NCBI RefSeq assembly: GCF_004365705.1
Contig: NZ_SOBN01000001.1
Span: 3,830,001-3,894,000, forward strand
DNA from: Streptomyces sp. 846.5
Lineage (GTDB): Bacteria > Actinomycetota > Actinomycetes > Streptomycetales > Streptomycetaceae
Length of the DNA stretch: 64,000 bases
Reading direction: 5' to 3'
The notes beneath the pieces were generated by a model, which had not been told where the DNA came from, did no database searches, and was given only the letters and a program-made list of their open reading frames with translations. Each line of letters starts with the position of its first letter. The stretch's first letter is position 1. Both the position numbers and the translations under genes were made by a program. This document shows positions 1 through 7,861 of the stretch, one piece after another.

Positions 1-99
1 GATCACGACGTTGTCCATCAGCCGGGCCAGTTCCGGCGGTATCCGGTCGAGCGCCTCGCCCACCAGCTCCTCGAACCGCTCTCGGTCCATCTCCAGCAC
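1..99 (-). CDS. Metallopeptidase family protein (zincin-like), N-terminal fragment
   Basis: Only the first 33 codons lie in the window; the gene runs off the left edge. The N-terminus reads as a short acidic helix followed by the segment IPPELARLMDNVVI, which matches the start of the small actinobacterial zincin-like family (PF06262 type) whose HExxH motif would lie outside the window. The GTG at 99 is preferred because GAGGAG lies 4 bases upstream (104-109); an in-frame ATG at 90 is the alternative. The family's substrate is unknown. The call rests on a short stretch, so it is likely but not certain. Confidence 0.6.
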   Translation of the reverse strand, partial: MLEMDRERFEELVGEALDRIPPELARLMDNVVI

Positions 100-168
100 G
101 CTGCTCCTCGGGACGGTGTACGGCACAGGACGACCAACGGCTCGACCAGGGGGTGGAACGAAACCATT

Positions 169-198
169 TTGGCGTTACCCGTCCCCATCCCATATGCT
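169..198 (+). promoter_or_regulatory. Candidate promoter of the Glu-Asp-Phe tRNA cluster
   Basis: TTGGCG (169-174) and TATGCT (193-198) are separated by 18 bases and lie about 45 bases before tRNA-Glu. This fits a housekeeping sigma promoter. The assignment is by pattern only. Confidence 0.45.
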
Positions 199-241
199 TC
201 TGAACGTCCCCGACGGCCGAAAGGAAGCCGGGAGGGCCAGC

Positions 242-314
242 GCCCTCATCGTCTAGTGGCCCAGGACGCCGCCCTTTCAAGGCGGTAGCACGGGTTCGAA
301 TCCCGTTGGGGGTA
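242..314 (+). tRNA. tRNA-Glu (anticodon TTC)
   Basis: Cloverleaf of 73 bases. The acceptor stem GCCCTCA pairs with TGGGGGT (two G-U pairs), the anticodon loop is CTTTCAA giving TTC, and the T arm is ACGGG-TTCGAAT-CCCGT. CCA is not encoded. It is the first gene of a three-tRNA cluster with spacers of 33 and 28 bases. Confidence 0.96.
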
Positions 315-347
315 CGCATTACACCGCGCGCAGGTTCGCCTGTGCGA

Positions 348-421
348 GGCCTCGTGGAGCAGTTGGTTAGCTCGCCACCCTGTCAAGGTGGAGGTCGCGG
401 GTTCAAGTCCCGTCGAGGTCG
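348..421 (+). tRNA. tRNA-Asp (anticodon GTC), copy 1
   Basis: 74-base cloverleaf; acceptor GGCCTCG pairs with CGAGGTC, and the anticodon loop CTGTCAA gives GTC. The sequence is identical base for base to the tRNA-Asp at 8659-8732. Confidence 0.97.
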
Positions 422-449
422 CTGTGTTCCTCCTTTCGAGGGGGATCAC

Positions 450-523
450 GGCCAGGTAGCTCAGTTGGTACGAGCGACCGCCTGAAAAGCGGTAGGTCGG
501 CGGTTCGACCCCGCCCCTGGCCA
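450..523 (+). tRNA. tRNA-Phe (anticodon GAA)
   Basis: 74-base cloverleaf; acceptor GGCCAGG pairs with CCTGGCC with discriminator A, and the anticodon loop CTGAAAA gives GAA. Last gene of the tRNA cluster, followed by a terminator. Confidence 0.97.
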
Positions 524-552
524 CAGCGGAAACACTGCACGCAGCAGTACGG

Positions 553-587
553 AAAGCCCCCGGTGATATCACCTGCCGGGGGCTTTT
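553..587 (+). terminator. Rho-independent terminator of the tRNA cluster
   Basis: AAAGCCCCCGG and CCGGGGGCTTTT form an 11-bp stem with a 12-base loop and end in four T residues, 30 bases after tRNA-Phe. Confidence 0.9.
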
Positions 588-704
588 CGGCGTCTGTGGC
601 GGCCGGCTGCCGCTCCGTAACGGACGCATGCTTTCCTCTTACGTCAGGCCCGTACTCTGTGCGCGCCCCATCGGGCGGATGTGCGAACGCGCGGGGAGGA
701 CCAG

Positions 705-1979
705 GTGAGCAGCCGAGTCGGCAGAGCAGCCGCCCGCGACGACTACGGCAGGCGGACCGGGCGGATCTGGTTCCTGCCGCTGCGCCGGCACACCGCGCTG
801 CTGGGGCTGTGGACCGTGGCCTGGTTCCTGCTGGTGGCCCGGAGCGGCGGGGTGTCCTGGCACTACCTGCAGCAGGGCGAGCAGCTGCTGTTCGGCGGCG
901 CTCCGGGCGGCGGCCTCTCCCTCTACGCCCAGCATCCGGAGCTGCAGATCGGGCCGGTCAGCCTGCTCGCCGCACGGCTGTTCGCGCCCTTCCAGCCGCA
1001 GACCGGGCAGTTGGTGGCCGAGGCCGTGATGTCGGCGCTGGGTCTGGTGATGCTGATCCTGGTGGGCCGGACCGCGGCGCAGTACCACCTGGGCACCGGG
1101 ACCAACCACCGGCGGCTGCAGCAGCGGATACTCATCGCCGGGCTGGCCTTCATCCCGATGTGGGTGGAGGTGTCGGTCCGGTTCGCGCACCTGGACGATG
1201 TGCTGGCGCTGTTCTTCACCACCCTGGCGGTGCACTCCCTGAGCCGGGGCGGCAGCACCGCGGTCGGGGTGTGGCTGGCGCTGGCCGTCGACGCCAAGCC
1301 CTGGGCGCTCTCCTTCGCCGCGCTGCTGCTGGTGCTGCCCCAGGGGCGGCGGCTGCAGGTGGCGGCACTGTTCTGCGGTCTGGTCGCGGTCGCCTGGCTG
1401 CCCTTCTACCTGGGCAACCTCGACTCGGTGGCCGCCGCCAGGTTCGCCATCCCCAACCAGCCCGCCTCCTCGCTGCGCTGGCTGGGGGTCAGCGCGCAGT
1501 CCACCCCGCCCTGGGACCGTCCGGCGCAGCTCTCGCTGGGGCTGGTGCTGGGAGCGCTCGCGGTGCTGCGCGGCCGCTGGCCGGCCGTGGTGCTGCTGGG
1601 CGCCGACGCCCGGATCCTGCTGGACCCCAGCGTCTACACCTACTACACCGCCTCGGTGCTGCTGGGCACGCTGATCTGGGACGCGGTGGGCCAGCGGCGG
1701 CTGGTGCCGTGGTGGAGCTGGATAGCGCTGCTGTCGCTGTACGGGGGGACGCTGCTGATCCCCTCGGACCCGGCGCGCGGCCTGGTGCGGCTGGGCTTCG
1801 TCGCACTCTCCACCGCCTATGTGCTGCTCTGGCCCACCTCGCGGAAGCGGAAGGGGAAGCGGAAACGGGACCGGGACCGGGACCGGACCGGAGGCCGGGC
1901 CCAGGCCCGGACGCCGGAGCCGGCGGGCGCGGCGTCCGAGTGGCCGGGCCCGCCCCGGTCCAGCACGATCGGAGCATGA
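705..1979 (+). CDS. Polytopic membrane protein, GT87/DUF2029-like
   Basis: 424 residues. About nine to ten hydrophobic segments run from residue 25 to 385, then a strongly basic tail rich in R, K, G and D. The overall pattern (periplasmic loops with W and D, then repeated hydrophobic helices with short arginine loops) resembles the DUF2029 / glycosyltransferase-87 membrane mannosyltransferase-like group, but I see no diagnostic catalytic motif, so the activity is unknown. GTG 705 is chosen because GGGGAGGA lies about 5 bases upstream; an in-frame start 24 bases earlier has no such site. The stop overlaps the glutaminase start as ATGA, so the two genes are translationally coupled. Confidence 0.8.
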   Translation: MSSRVGRAAARDDYGRRTGRIWFLPLRRHTALLGLWTVAWFLLVARSGGVSWHYLQQGEQLLFGGAPGGGLSLYAQHPELQIGPVSLLAARLFAPFQPQTGQLVAEAVMSALGLVMLILVGRTAAQYHLGTGTNHRRLQQRILIAGLAFIPMWVEVSVRFAHLDDVLALFFTTLAVHSLSRGGSTAVGVWLALAVDAKPWALSFAALLLVLPQGRRLQVAALFCGLVAVAWLPFYLGNLDSVAAARFAIPNQPASSLRWLGVSAQSTPPWDRPAQLSLGLVLGALAVLRGRWPAVVLLGADARILLDPSVYTYYTASVLLGTLIWDAVGQRRLVPWWSWIALLSLYGGTLLIPSDPARGLVRLGFVALSTAYVLLWPTSRKRKGKRKRDRDRDRTGGRAQARTPEPAGAASEWPGPPRSSTIGA

Positions 1980-3238
1980 CGCCGCCTCAGGGACCAGCCG
2001 GCATCCAGCGACCCGCCGGCATCGATGTCGTCAGCGAGGCCCTGGCCGACCTGTACCAGCGCTGCCGGGGGCTGGACCAGGGCGCGGTGGCCGACTACAT
2101 CCCCCAGTTGGCCCTGGCCGACCCGGACTGCTTCGGCCTGGCCCTGGTGAGCATGGACGGGCACCGCTACCAGGCGGGCGACTCCGGAACCGCCTTCACC
2201 CTGCAGTCGGTGACCAAGCCCTTCGTCCTCGCCCTGGCCCTGGCCGAGCTGGGCCCGGACGAGGTGGGCCGCCGGGTCGGCTGCGAGCCCAGCGGCGAGG
2301 CGTTCAACGCGATCAGCCTGGACGCGGTGACCGGACGTCCGGCGAACCCGATGATCAACGCGGGCGCCATCGCAGTCACCGCGCTGGTCCCGGCCGCGGA
2401 CCCCGGGGAGCGCTTCGCGCGGATCCTGGACTGCCTGGGCCGCTTCGCCGGTCGTCGCCTGGACGTCGACGAGGCGGTGTACCGCTCGGAGGCGGAGAGC
2501 GGCGACCGCAACCGGGCGCTGGCCTACCTGATGCGCGGGACGGGGGCGCTCCGCGGCGACCCCGTCGAGGCGGTGGAGACCTACTTCCGCCAGTGCTCGG
2601 TGCTCGCCACCGTCGAGGACCTCGCGGTGATGGCGGCGACGCTGGGCAACGGCGGGGTGAACCCGGTGAGCGGCGAGGCGGTCGTCCCGGAACCGGTCGC
2701 CGTGCAGGTGCTGGCGGTGATGGCCACCTGCGGGATGTACGACGCGGCGGGCGAGTGGATGCTGCGGGTGGGGCTGCCGGCCAAGAGCGGGGTGTCCGGC
2801 GGCCTGGTCGCGGTGGCGCCGGCCCGCTTCGGGGTGGCCGTGCACAGCCCCCGGCTGGACCGGGTGGGCAATCCGGTCCGGGGAGTGGCGGCGCTGCGGG
2901 AACTGTCGGAGCGGTTCGGACTGCACCTGATGCACAACCCCGCCCCGGGAGCGGCGACGGTTCTCCCGGACGGCGCCGACGCGGTGGCCGGCGGGGCCCT
3001 GCTGGCGGCACAGGGGGCGCTGGACTTCACGGCGGCGGAACGGCTGCTGTTCGCCCTGGCCGACCGCGTGCCGGTGGCCCCGGGGCGGCTGGTCCTGGAC
3101 CTCGACCGGGTGACGGCGGTGGACGCGGCCGCGGAAGCGATGCTGAGACGGGCACTGACGCTGCTGGCCGAGCGGGGCTATCGGATCGTCCTGGTCGGGG
3201 GTGTGCTGGGGAGCGGGCCGTGGGAGCGGGGTGCTTGA
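1976..3238 (+). CDS. glsA: Glutaminase with C-terminal STAS-like domain
   Basis: 420 residues. Residues 1-310 form the serine-dependent, beta-lactamase-fold glutaminase that hydrolyses L-glutamine to glutamate and ammonia: the catalytic S-x-x-K motif is SVTK at 78-81, and the segments NPMINAGAI and SGVSGGLVAVAP are typical. The family usually ends near 310 residues; here about 110 more residues include a strand-helix pattern (residues about 345-415, GRLVLDLDRVTAVDAAAE) like a STAS domain, which in other proteins binds nucleotides or regulatory partners. The start overlaps the upstream membrane protein by four bases. The neighbouring convergent AbgT transporter also handles a glutamate conjugate in its family, but a shared role is not shown. 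Confidence 0.93.
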   Translation: MTPPQGPAGIQRPAGIDVVSEALADLYQRCRGLDQGAVADYIPQLALADPDCFGLALVSMDGHRYQAGDSGTAFTLQSVTKPFVLALALAELGPDEVGRRVGCEPSGEAFNAISLDAVTGRPANPMINAGAIAVTALVPAADPGERFARILDCLGRFAGRRLDVDEAVYRSEAESGDRNRALAYLMRGTGALRGDPVEAVETYFRQCSVLATVEDLAVMAATLGNGGVNPVSGEAVVPEPVAVQVLAVMATCGMYDAAGEWMLRVGLPAKSGVSGGLVAVAPARFGVAVHSPRLDRVGNPVRGVAALRELSERFGLHLMHNPAPGAATVLPDGADAVAGGALLAAQGALDFTAAERLLFALADRVPVAPGRLVLDLDRVTAVDAAAEAMLRRALTLLAERGYRIVLVGGVLGSGPWERGA

Positions 3239-3271
3239 GGGGTCTCCGGCTGCGGACCGTAGCGGGCTTGT

Positions 3272-3357
3272 CGCGCAGTTCCCCGCGCCCCTGAGGGGAC
3301 TGCAACTGAACCTCTGTGGGTGAGTTGCAGCCCCCTAGGGGCGCGGGGAACTGCGCG
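3272..3357. repeat. Long inverted repeat between convergent genes (bidirectional terminator)
   Basis: The arms 3272-3307 and 3323-3357 are 35-36 bases long and almost perfectly complementary, around a 15-base loop. Each contains the sequence GCGCAGTTCCCCGCGCCCCT, which I recognise as a common intergenic repeat in Streptomyces. It sits between the convergent glutaminase and AbgT genes and most likely terminates both. Confidence 0.85.
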
Positions 3358-3407
3358 TCAAGCCAGGCAGACGCTGCAGCCGGGAGCCGACGGAAACCCC
3401 CCGCCCC

Positions 3408-5069
3408 CTATAGGTGCACCGGTGCGCCGGGGCCCAGCGGAATGCCGATCAGGTACCAGGCGACGAAGAAGATCAGCCAGGTGGCGGCGACCACCAGCGT
3501 GTAGGGCAGCATCATCGACACCACCGTGCCCACCCCGGCCTCCTTCTTGTACTTCTGGGTGAGCAGCACGATGAAGGGGATGTAGACCATCAGCGGGGTC
3601 ACGACGTTGATCGGGCCGTCGCCGACCCGGTAGGCGGCCAGGACGGTCTGCGGGGCCACGCCGAGGCGGATGAACAGCGGGATGAAGATCGGCGCGAAGA
3701 TCGCCCACTTGGGGATGACCCCGGGGATGATGATGTCCAGGACCAGGGTCACCAGGATGAACCCGATCAGCAGCCAGACCGCCCCGATGTTCGCCCGCTC
3801 CAGCGCGTCGGCCAGCTTCACCGCGATCACCGTGGCCATGTTGGAGTAGTTGAAGTAGGCGATGAACTGGGCGATGATCAACAGCAGGAAGATCAGCCCG
3901 CCCAGGCCCGCGAAGGTCTTGGTGATGGCGGCCATCGCGGCGGCGCTGCCCTTGAGGGTCCCGGCCCCGGCCCCGTAGCAGACGCCGGCCACCAGGAAGA
4001 GCAGCATGATGATGAAGATCAGGCTGTCCATGAACGGGGAGTTGTCGAAGACGCTGCCGGTCTCCGGGTTGCGCAGCGGGGCGCTCGGAAACGCGGTGAG
4101 CAGCACCAGCACCACCACGACGGCCAGCAGCCCGTAGAGCGCGAACTTCAGCCCGCGCGCCTCCGCCTCGGGTGCGACGGTGTCGCCGTCCTCGTCGGCG
4201 GCGGACTGCGCCGGTGGCAGGTACTGGCCCAGGCTCGGTTCGATGTACTTCTCGGTGAGCACGGTGATGATGATCGTCAGGAAGAACGTCGAGGCGATGC
4301 CGAAGTAGAGGTTGGAGGTCAGGTCGATGCTGCGGTGGGGGTCGACCAGGTGGATCGCCTCATTGGTGATCTCGGTGACGATCCCGTCGGTCGGGGTGAT
4401 CAGGACGTTCACCCCGAAGGTGGCGCCGACCGCGGCGAAGGCGGCGGCGAGCCCGGCCAGCGGGTGGCGTCCGACGCTCTTGAAGGCGACCGCGCCCAGC
4501 GGGATCAGCACCAGGTAGCCGGCGTCCGAGGCGATGCTGGACAGGACGCCGAGCAGCACGATGATGAAGGTCAGCGTCGCCGGCGGGGAGACCGCGACGA
4601 GTTTTCGGATCAGCGCCCCGATCAGGCCCGCCTCCTCGGCGAGCCCCACCCCGACCATGGCCACCAGGATCACCCCGACCACACCGAAGCTGGTGAAGTT
4701 GTCCACCGCCGAGGTGAAGATGAAGCGGATGCCGTCGGCCGTCAGCAGGCTCTTGACATGCGTGGTCTCAGTGGTGACATGCACCTCGGGGTGGAGCTCC
4801 GCGCCCGGCGGGTAGGTCACCGTGGGCTCGGACGTCCCTTGCGGATAGGTGACCGAGCCCGCGACCGGCGCGGGTGAAGCGGTCTCATAGGTCGCGTGCA
4901 CGCCGAAGGCCGACAGGATCGCCGAGAGCACGACGACCAGGACGATCAGCAGCAGGAAGATCACGGCCGGGTGCGGGACCTTGTTGCCCGCCTTCTCGAT
5001 GCCGTCCAGCATGCGCTGGGTGAAGGACCGTTTGCCCGGGTCGTCAGGGGCGGCTGCGGCAGTACTCAT
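3408..5069 (-). CDS. AbgT-family transporter
   Basis: 553 residues with about twelve membrane segments. The N-terminus (residues 12-35, LDGIEKAGNKVPHPAVIFLL) and the segments GYLVLIPLGA, FGVNVLITPTDGIVTEI and GDGPINVVTPLMVYIPF match the AbgT family, which in E. coli imports p-aminobenzoyl-glutamate and in other bacteria exports antimetabolites. The length is close to the family norm (about 510-550). The start ATG 5069 has only a weak Shine-Dalgarno-like GGGAC. Two CATATG boxes lie just upstream and may be an operator. The exact substrate is not readable from sequence. Confidence 0.93.
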   Translation of the reverse strand: MSTAAAAPDDPGKRSFTQRMLDGIEKAGNKVPHPAVIFLLLIVLVVVLSAILSAFGVHATYETASPAPVAGSVTYPQGTSEPTVTYPPGAELHPEVHVTTETTHVKSLLTADGIRFIFTSAVDNFTSFGVVGVILVAMVGVGLAEEAGLIGALIRKLVAVSPPATLTFIIVLLGVLSSIASDAGYLVLIPLGAVAFKSVGRHPLAGLAAAFAAVGATFGVNVLITPTDGIVTEITNEAIHLVDPHRSIDLTSNLYFGIASTFFLTIIITVLTEKYIEPSLGQYLPPAQSAADEDGDTVAPEAEARGLKFALYGLLAVVVVLVLLTAFPSAPLRNPETGSVFDNSPFMDSLIFIIMLLFLVAGVCYGAGAGTLKGSAAAMAAITKTFAGLGGLIFLLLIIAQFIAYFNYSNMATVIAVKLADALERANIGAVWLLIGFILVTLVLDIIIPGVIPKWAIFAPIFIPLFIRLGVAPQTVLAAYRVGDGPINVVTPLMVYIPFIVLLTQKYKKEAGVGTVVSMMLPYTLVVAATWLIFFVAWYLIGIPLGPGAPVHL

Positions 5070-5073
5070 GGGC

Positions 5074-5088
5074 CATATGTCCCATATG
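5074..5088. promoter_or_regulatory. Paired CATATG boxes upstream of the AbgT gene
   Basis: CATATG occurs at 5074-5079 and 5083-5088, separated by three bases, 5-19 bases before the AbgT start codon. Because each box is self-complementary, the whole forms a symmetrical site in an otherwise GC-rich context. Likely a repressor site, or part of the promoter of the transporter; the binding protein is unknown. Confidence 0.4.
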
Positions 5089-5153
5089 TATATCTGATCC
5101 TTATGCGGGCGCGCCGCGGTCCCCGGAAGAAGTACTCGCTCGGCCGAACCGGC

Positions 5154-5765
5154 TCAGTAGCGCTGGGCCTTGGCGACCCTGGGGACCAGGTTGAGCTCGG
5201 ACGGCTTGGTGCTGAAGGCCACCGGCTGCGCCTTCTGACCGGCCGCCAGATCGGCGGCGCCCACCACGTCGCTGTCGACGACCTTGCCCGAGCCGTCCAC
5301 GAAGTCGACCCGCACCGCGAAGCTGGCGGTCGACCCGGTCCGGTTGGTGATGTTGACGACGGCCGCGTACAGGCCGCCGGTCCGGTCGCGGTTGAGACCG
5401 GTCAGCCCGACGTCGGCGACGGCATTGCCGCTGCCCTGGACGTTCGCCAGCGCCGCCGTGGCGGCGGCCTTGATCGCGGCGGTGCCCGCGGCCGCGGAGG
5501 AGGCGAACGCGGCGGCGGCCGCGGCGGAGGAGGCGGCCGCCGATTGGGCGGACGCCACGGCCGAGGCGGCCTTCGAGGCCAGCGACGAGGGGCCCTCCCC
5601 GGAGAACGACGCGGTGGCGGGCCCGGTGGCGGTCATGGAGGCGGCCGCGGACGAGGCGGCGCTGCCCGTGCTGCTGGAGGAACTGCCGCAGGCCGCCAGT
5701 CCGACCACCGCGGCCGTTCCCCCGGCGAGAAGCGCGCCGGCCAGCGTCAGCCGCACCGCACGCAT
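5154..5765 (-). CDS. Lipoprotein with Ala/Ser-rich linker and FxLYD-like C-terminal domain
   Basis: 203 residues. The signal peptide has positive residues and a lipobox VGLAAC (cysteine about residue 26), so the protein should be lipid-anchored outside the membrane. Residues 27-115 are low-complexity Ala/Ser. The C-terminal about 85 residues (GGLYAAVVNITNRTGSTASF, then VRVDFVDGSGKVVDSD) look like the FxLYD beta-sandwich found in bacterial lipoproteins. An upstream ATG at 5804 in the same frame would add 13 residues; 5765 gives the better signal peptide. Function unknown. Confidence 0.82.
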   Translation of the reverse strand: MRAVRLTLAGALLAGGTAAVVGLAACGSSSSSTGSAASSAAASMTATGPATASFSGEGPSSLASKAASAVASAQSAAASSAAAAAAFASSAAAGTAAIKAAATAALANVQGSGNAVADVGLTGLNRDRTGGLYAAVVNITNRTGSTASFAVRVDFVDGSGKVVDSDVVGAADLAAGQKAQPVAFSTKPSELNLVPRVAKAQRY

Positions 5766-5917
5766 GCCTGAACCCACCTGAAATCCGCCCACCGTCGCAC
5801 CCATCGTCCAGGGCCGGGTTCCTGATCCCGCACCTGGCCTCATCCTGGGCGCCGACCAGGACGCCCCGCGACCGCGCAGACCCGTCCGGGGTACGCGGGT
5901 CGGTGGACTGCTGGAGC

Positions 5918-7075
5918 TCAGCCGAGTCGCTGCTCGACGGTGAAGGCGAGGGCTGCGGTGCTCAGGGTGACGTGGTGGTGCCAGCCCGGCCAGGAGCGGC
6001 CCTCGTAGTGCCCGAGCCCCAGCCGGTCGCGCAGCACCCCGCGGTCCTGCGCGACCCTGCTGCGGCTCCCGGCCAGCCGGACCAGCTCGGCCGGCGGGGT
6101 CCGCTCGGGCAGGTCGGTCAGCCAGAAGCCGCTGGGCGCCGCCGCCGCGTCGGGCCACTCCACGAGCAGTCCGGCTTCCGGCAGCACCCCGTCCCAGCGG
6201 CCCTCGCGGGCCACCGCCGCCTCCCGCGCGAGCCGGCGGGCCCGGGCCCCGGCCGGGCGGACCCGGAGCAGGAGGAAGCGCGTCGGCGGGCCGGCCCCGT
6301 CGACCCGGGTGTACGCCGCCCGTCCGGCGCTCCCGGCCGTCGCCCGGACCGAGCGCGGCGCCTCGCGGTAGCGCGGCAGCCCGCGCCGCCCGGCGGTGGC
6401 CAGGGGGGAGGGCCGCAGCTCCGCCGGAAGCACCGTCAGCTCGCCGTGGACGCCCACCAGATGGGGTATCCCGCGAGCGGTCAGCCCGGCCCGGAAGCCG
6501 GTGCTCGTACCGTAGGCCGAGTCGGCGACCAGCAGCGGCGGGGTGAGCCCCCAGCCGGCCAGCTCGTCCAGGGCGTCCAGGGCCAGCCGCCACTTCTCCC
6601 GGTGCCCGACCCCGCCGGGCACCCGGGCCCGCTGCCGCCGCTCCGGGTCGTCGGCCCACTCCTGGTTGAGGAACAGCCGCCACTGCAGCGGGCAGGACGC
6701 CTCCGGGGCGACGGCGTGCACGCCGACCGCGACCTGGCAGCGGGCCTTGCGGCCCAGGCCGACGCTGAACTGCCGGGCCACCCCCACCGACAGCCGGCCC
6801 TGCTTGGGGAAGGAGACGTCCTCGACCACCCAGGCCTGCGGCCCGATCACCGGCAGCACCCGCTCGGCGATCCGGCGCAGCACCGGCGCCGGGTCCCAGG
6901 GCGAGCGGTTGACGAAGTGGCGCTGGTTCCGCGGCGCACCGCCGCCGGCCCCGCCGTCCAGCACCAGCCGCCGCAGGCAGCCCACCGCCCGCTCCCGCTG
7001 GTCCCGTCGCCGCAGCGACCCGAGCACATCCGCCGCGTACGCCGCCAGCGCGTCCCCGCCCCCAGGTGTCTCCAC
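5918..7075 (-). CDS. IS701-family-type transposase, possibly immobile or domesticated
   Basis: About 385 residues. It carries the three acidic positions expected of a DDE_5 / IS701 transposase: D in VVEDVSFPKQG, D in LVADSAYG and E in HYEGRSWPGWHHHVTL, and the segment SVGVARQFSVGLGRKARCQV. The catalytic core looks intact. The start is uncertain: GTG 7075 is used, while an in-frame start at 7141 would overlap the divergent GDPD gene. I find no terminal inverted repeats or target-site duplication around it, and the next gene begins only 59 bases away, so it does not look like a complete insertion sequence. Confidence 0.82.
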   Translation of the reverse strand: METPGGGDALAAYAADVLGSLRRRDQRERAVGCLRRLVLDGGAGGGAPRNQRHFVNRSPWDPAPVLRRIAERVLPVIGPQAWVVEDVSFPKQGRLSVGVARQFSVGLGRKARCQVAVGVHAVAPEASCPLQWRLFLNQEWADDPERRQRARVPGGVGHREKWRLALDALDELAGWGLTPPLLVADSAYGTSTGFRAGLTARGIPHLVGVHGELTVLPAELRPSPLATAGRRGLPRYREAPRSVRATAGSAGRAAYTRVDGAGPPTRFLLLRVRPAGARARRLAREAAVAREGRWDGVLPEAGLLVEWPDAAAAPSGFWLTDLPERTPPAELVRLAGSRSRVAQDRGVLRDRLGLGHYEGRSWPGWHHHVTLSTAALAFTVEQRLG

Positions 7076-7134
7076 CCCTCCACGGTGCGCCGTGCGCGGT
7101 GCCGGGGGAAGACCCCCTCGGTACCCTCCCTTGC

Positions 7135-7815
7135 ATGACACTCCTGGTCGCGCACCGCGGTGATCCGCTGCGGCTGCGGGAGAACACCCTGCCCTCGGTG
7201 GCGTCGGCGATCGGGCTCGGCGCCGACTGGGTCGAGATCGACGTACGGCTGACCCGGGACGGGGTCCCGGTGCTGCTGCACGACGAGACGCTGACCCGGC
7301 TCTGGGGGTACGACCTGCGGGTGGACGCCCTCAGCCACGCCGAGCTGGACGGGCTCGGCCACGACGGCGGCTGGCGGATCCCGACGCTGCGTCAGGCGCT
7401 GGAGCTCGCCGCCGACAGCGGGGTCCCGCTGATGCTGGACGTCCCGGCGCCCGCCGAGGCGCGGGTGGCGGTGGAGCTGGTGCGGTCGATGGGGCTGCTC
7501 GGCGGAAGCGTCTTCACCGGGGGCCCGGCCGCGCTGGCGGACGTCAGGGCGGCGGCGCCCGAGGCGGCCGTCGCGATGAGCTGGGAGTCCCTGCTGCCGC
7601 CGCGCGCCGGGCTGCTGCGCCGGGTCCGCCCGCAGTTCTTCAATCCGCACCACCGGCTGCTCACCCGGGGCCGGGTGGCCCGGATCCAGCGCCGGGGCCT
7701 GAAGGTGAGCACCTGGACCGTGGACGACCCGCGCCGGATGGCGGCGCTGGCCAGGGCCGGAGTGGACGCCATCATCTCCAACGACATCGGGGCGCTGCGG
7801 TCGGCCTGCGGCTGA
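7135..7815 (+). CDS. Glycerophosphodiester phosphodiesterase family protein
   Basis: 226 residues, near the usual 230-250. It hydrolyses glycerophosphodiesters to glycerol-3-phosphate and an alcohol in the family. The conserved GDPD residues are visible: VAHRGD (His 7), REN at 15-17, EIDVRLTRDGVPVLLHDET (Glu, Asp and His of the active site) and the C-terminal WTVDDP...GVDAIISND barrel signature. There is no signal peptide, so it should be cytoplasmic. No clear ribosome binding site precedes ATG 7135; TACCCT lies 12 bases upstream, so a leaderless or nearly leaderless mRNA is possible. Confidence 0.92.
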   Translation: MTLLVAHRGDPLRLRENTLPSVASAIGLGADWVEIDVRLTRDGVPVLLHDETLTRLWGYDLRVDALSHAELDGLGHDGGWRIPTLRQALELAADSGVPLMLDVPAPAEARVAVELVRSMGLLGGSVFTGGPAALADVRAAAPEAAVAMSWESLLPPRAGLLRRVRPQFFNPHHRLLTRGRVARIQRRGLKVSTWTVDDPRRMAALARAGVDAIISNDIGALRSACG

Positions 7816-7861
7816 GGCGCGTCGAGTGGCTGCCGCGCCGTCCCGCGGGCAGACTCCCGGA

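Noticed and set aside
563-1975. Long plus-strand open frame in phase with the glutaminase upstream of its start
   Set aside because: It overlaps the membrane-protein gene in another frame and encodes only Arg/Ala/Gly-rich sequence; typical GC-rich shadow.
3414-4877. 487-codon plus-strand frame opposite the AbgT gene
   Set aside because: Low-complexity Asp/His/Gln sequence mirrored from membrane helices; no protein features.
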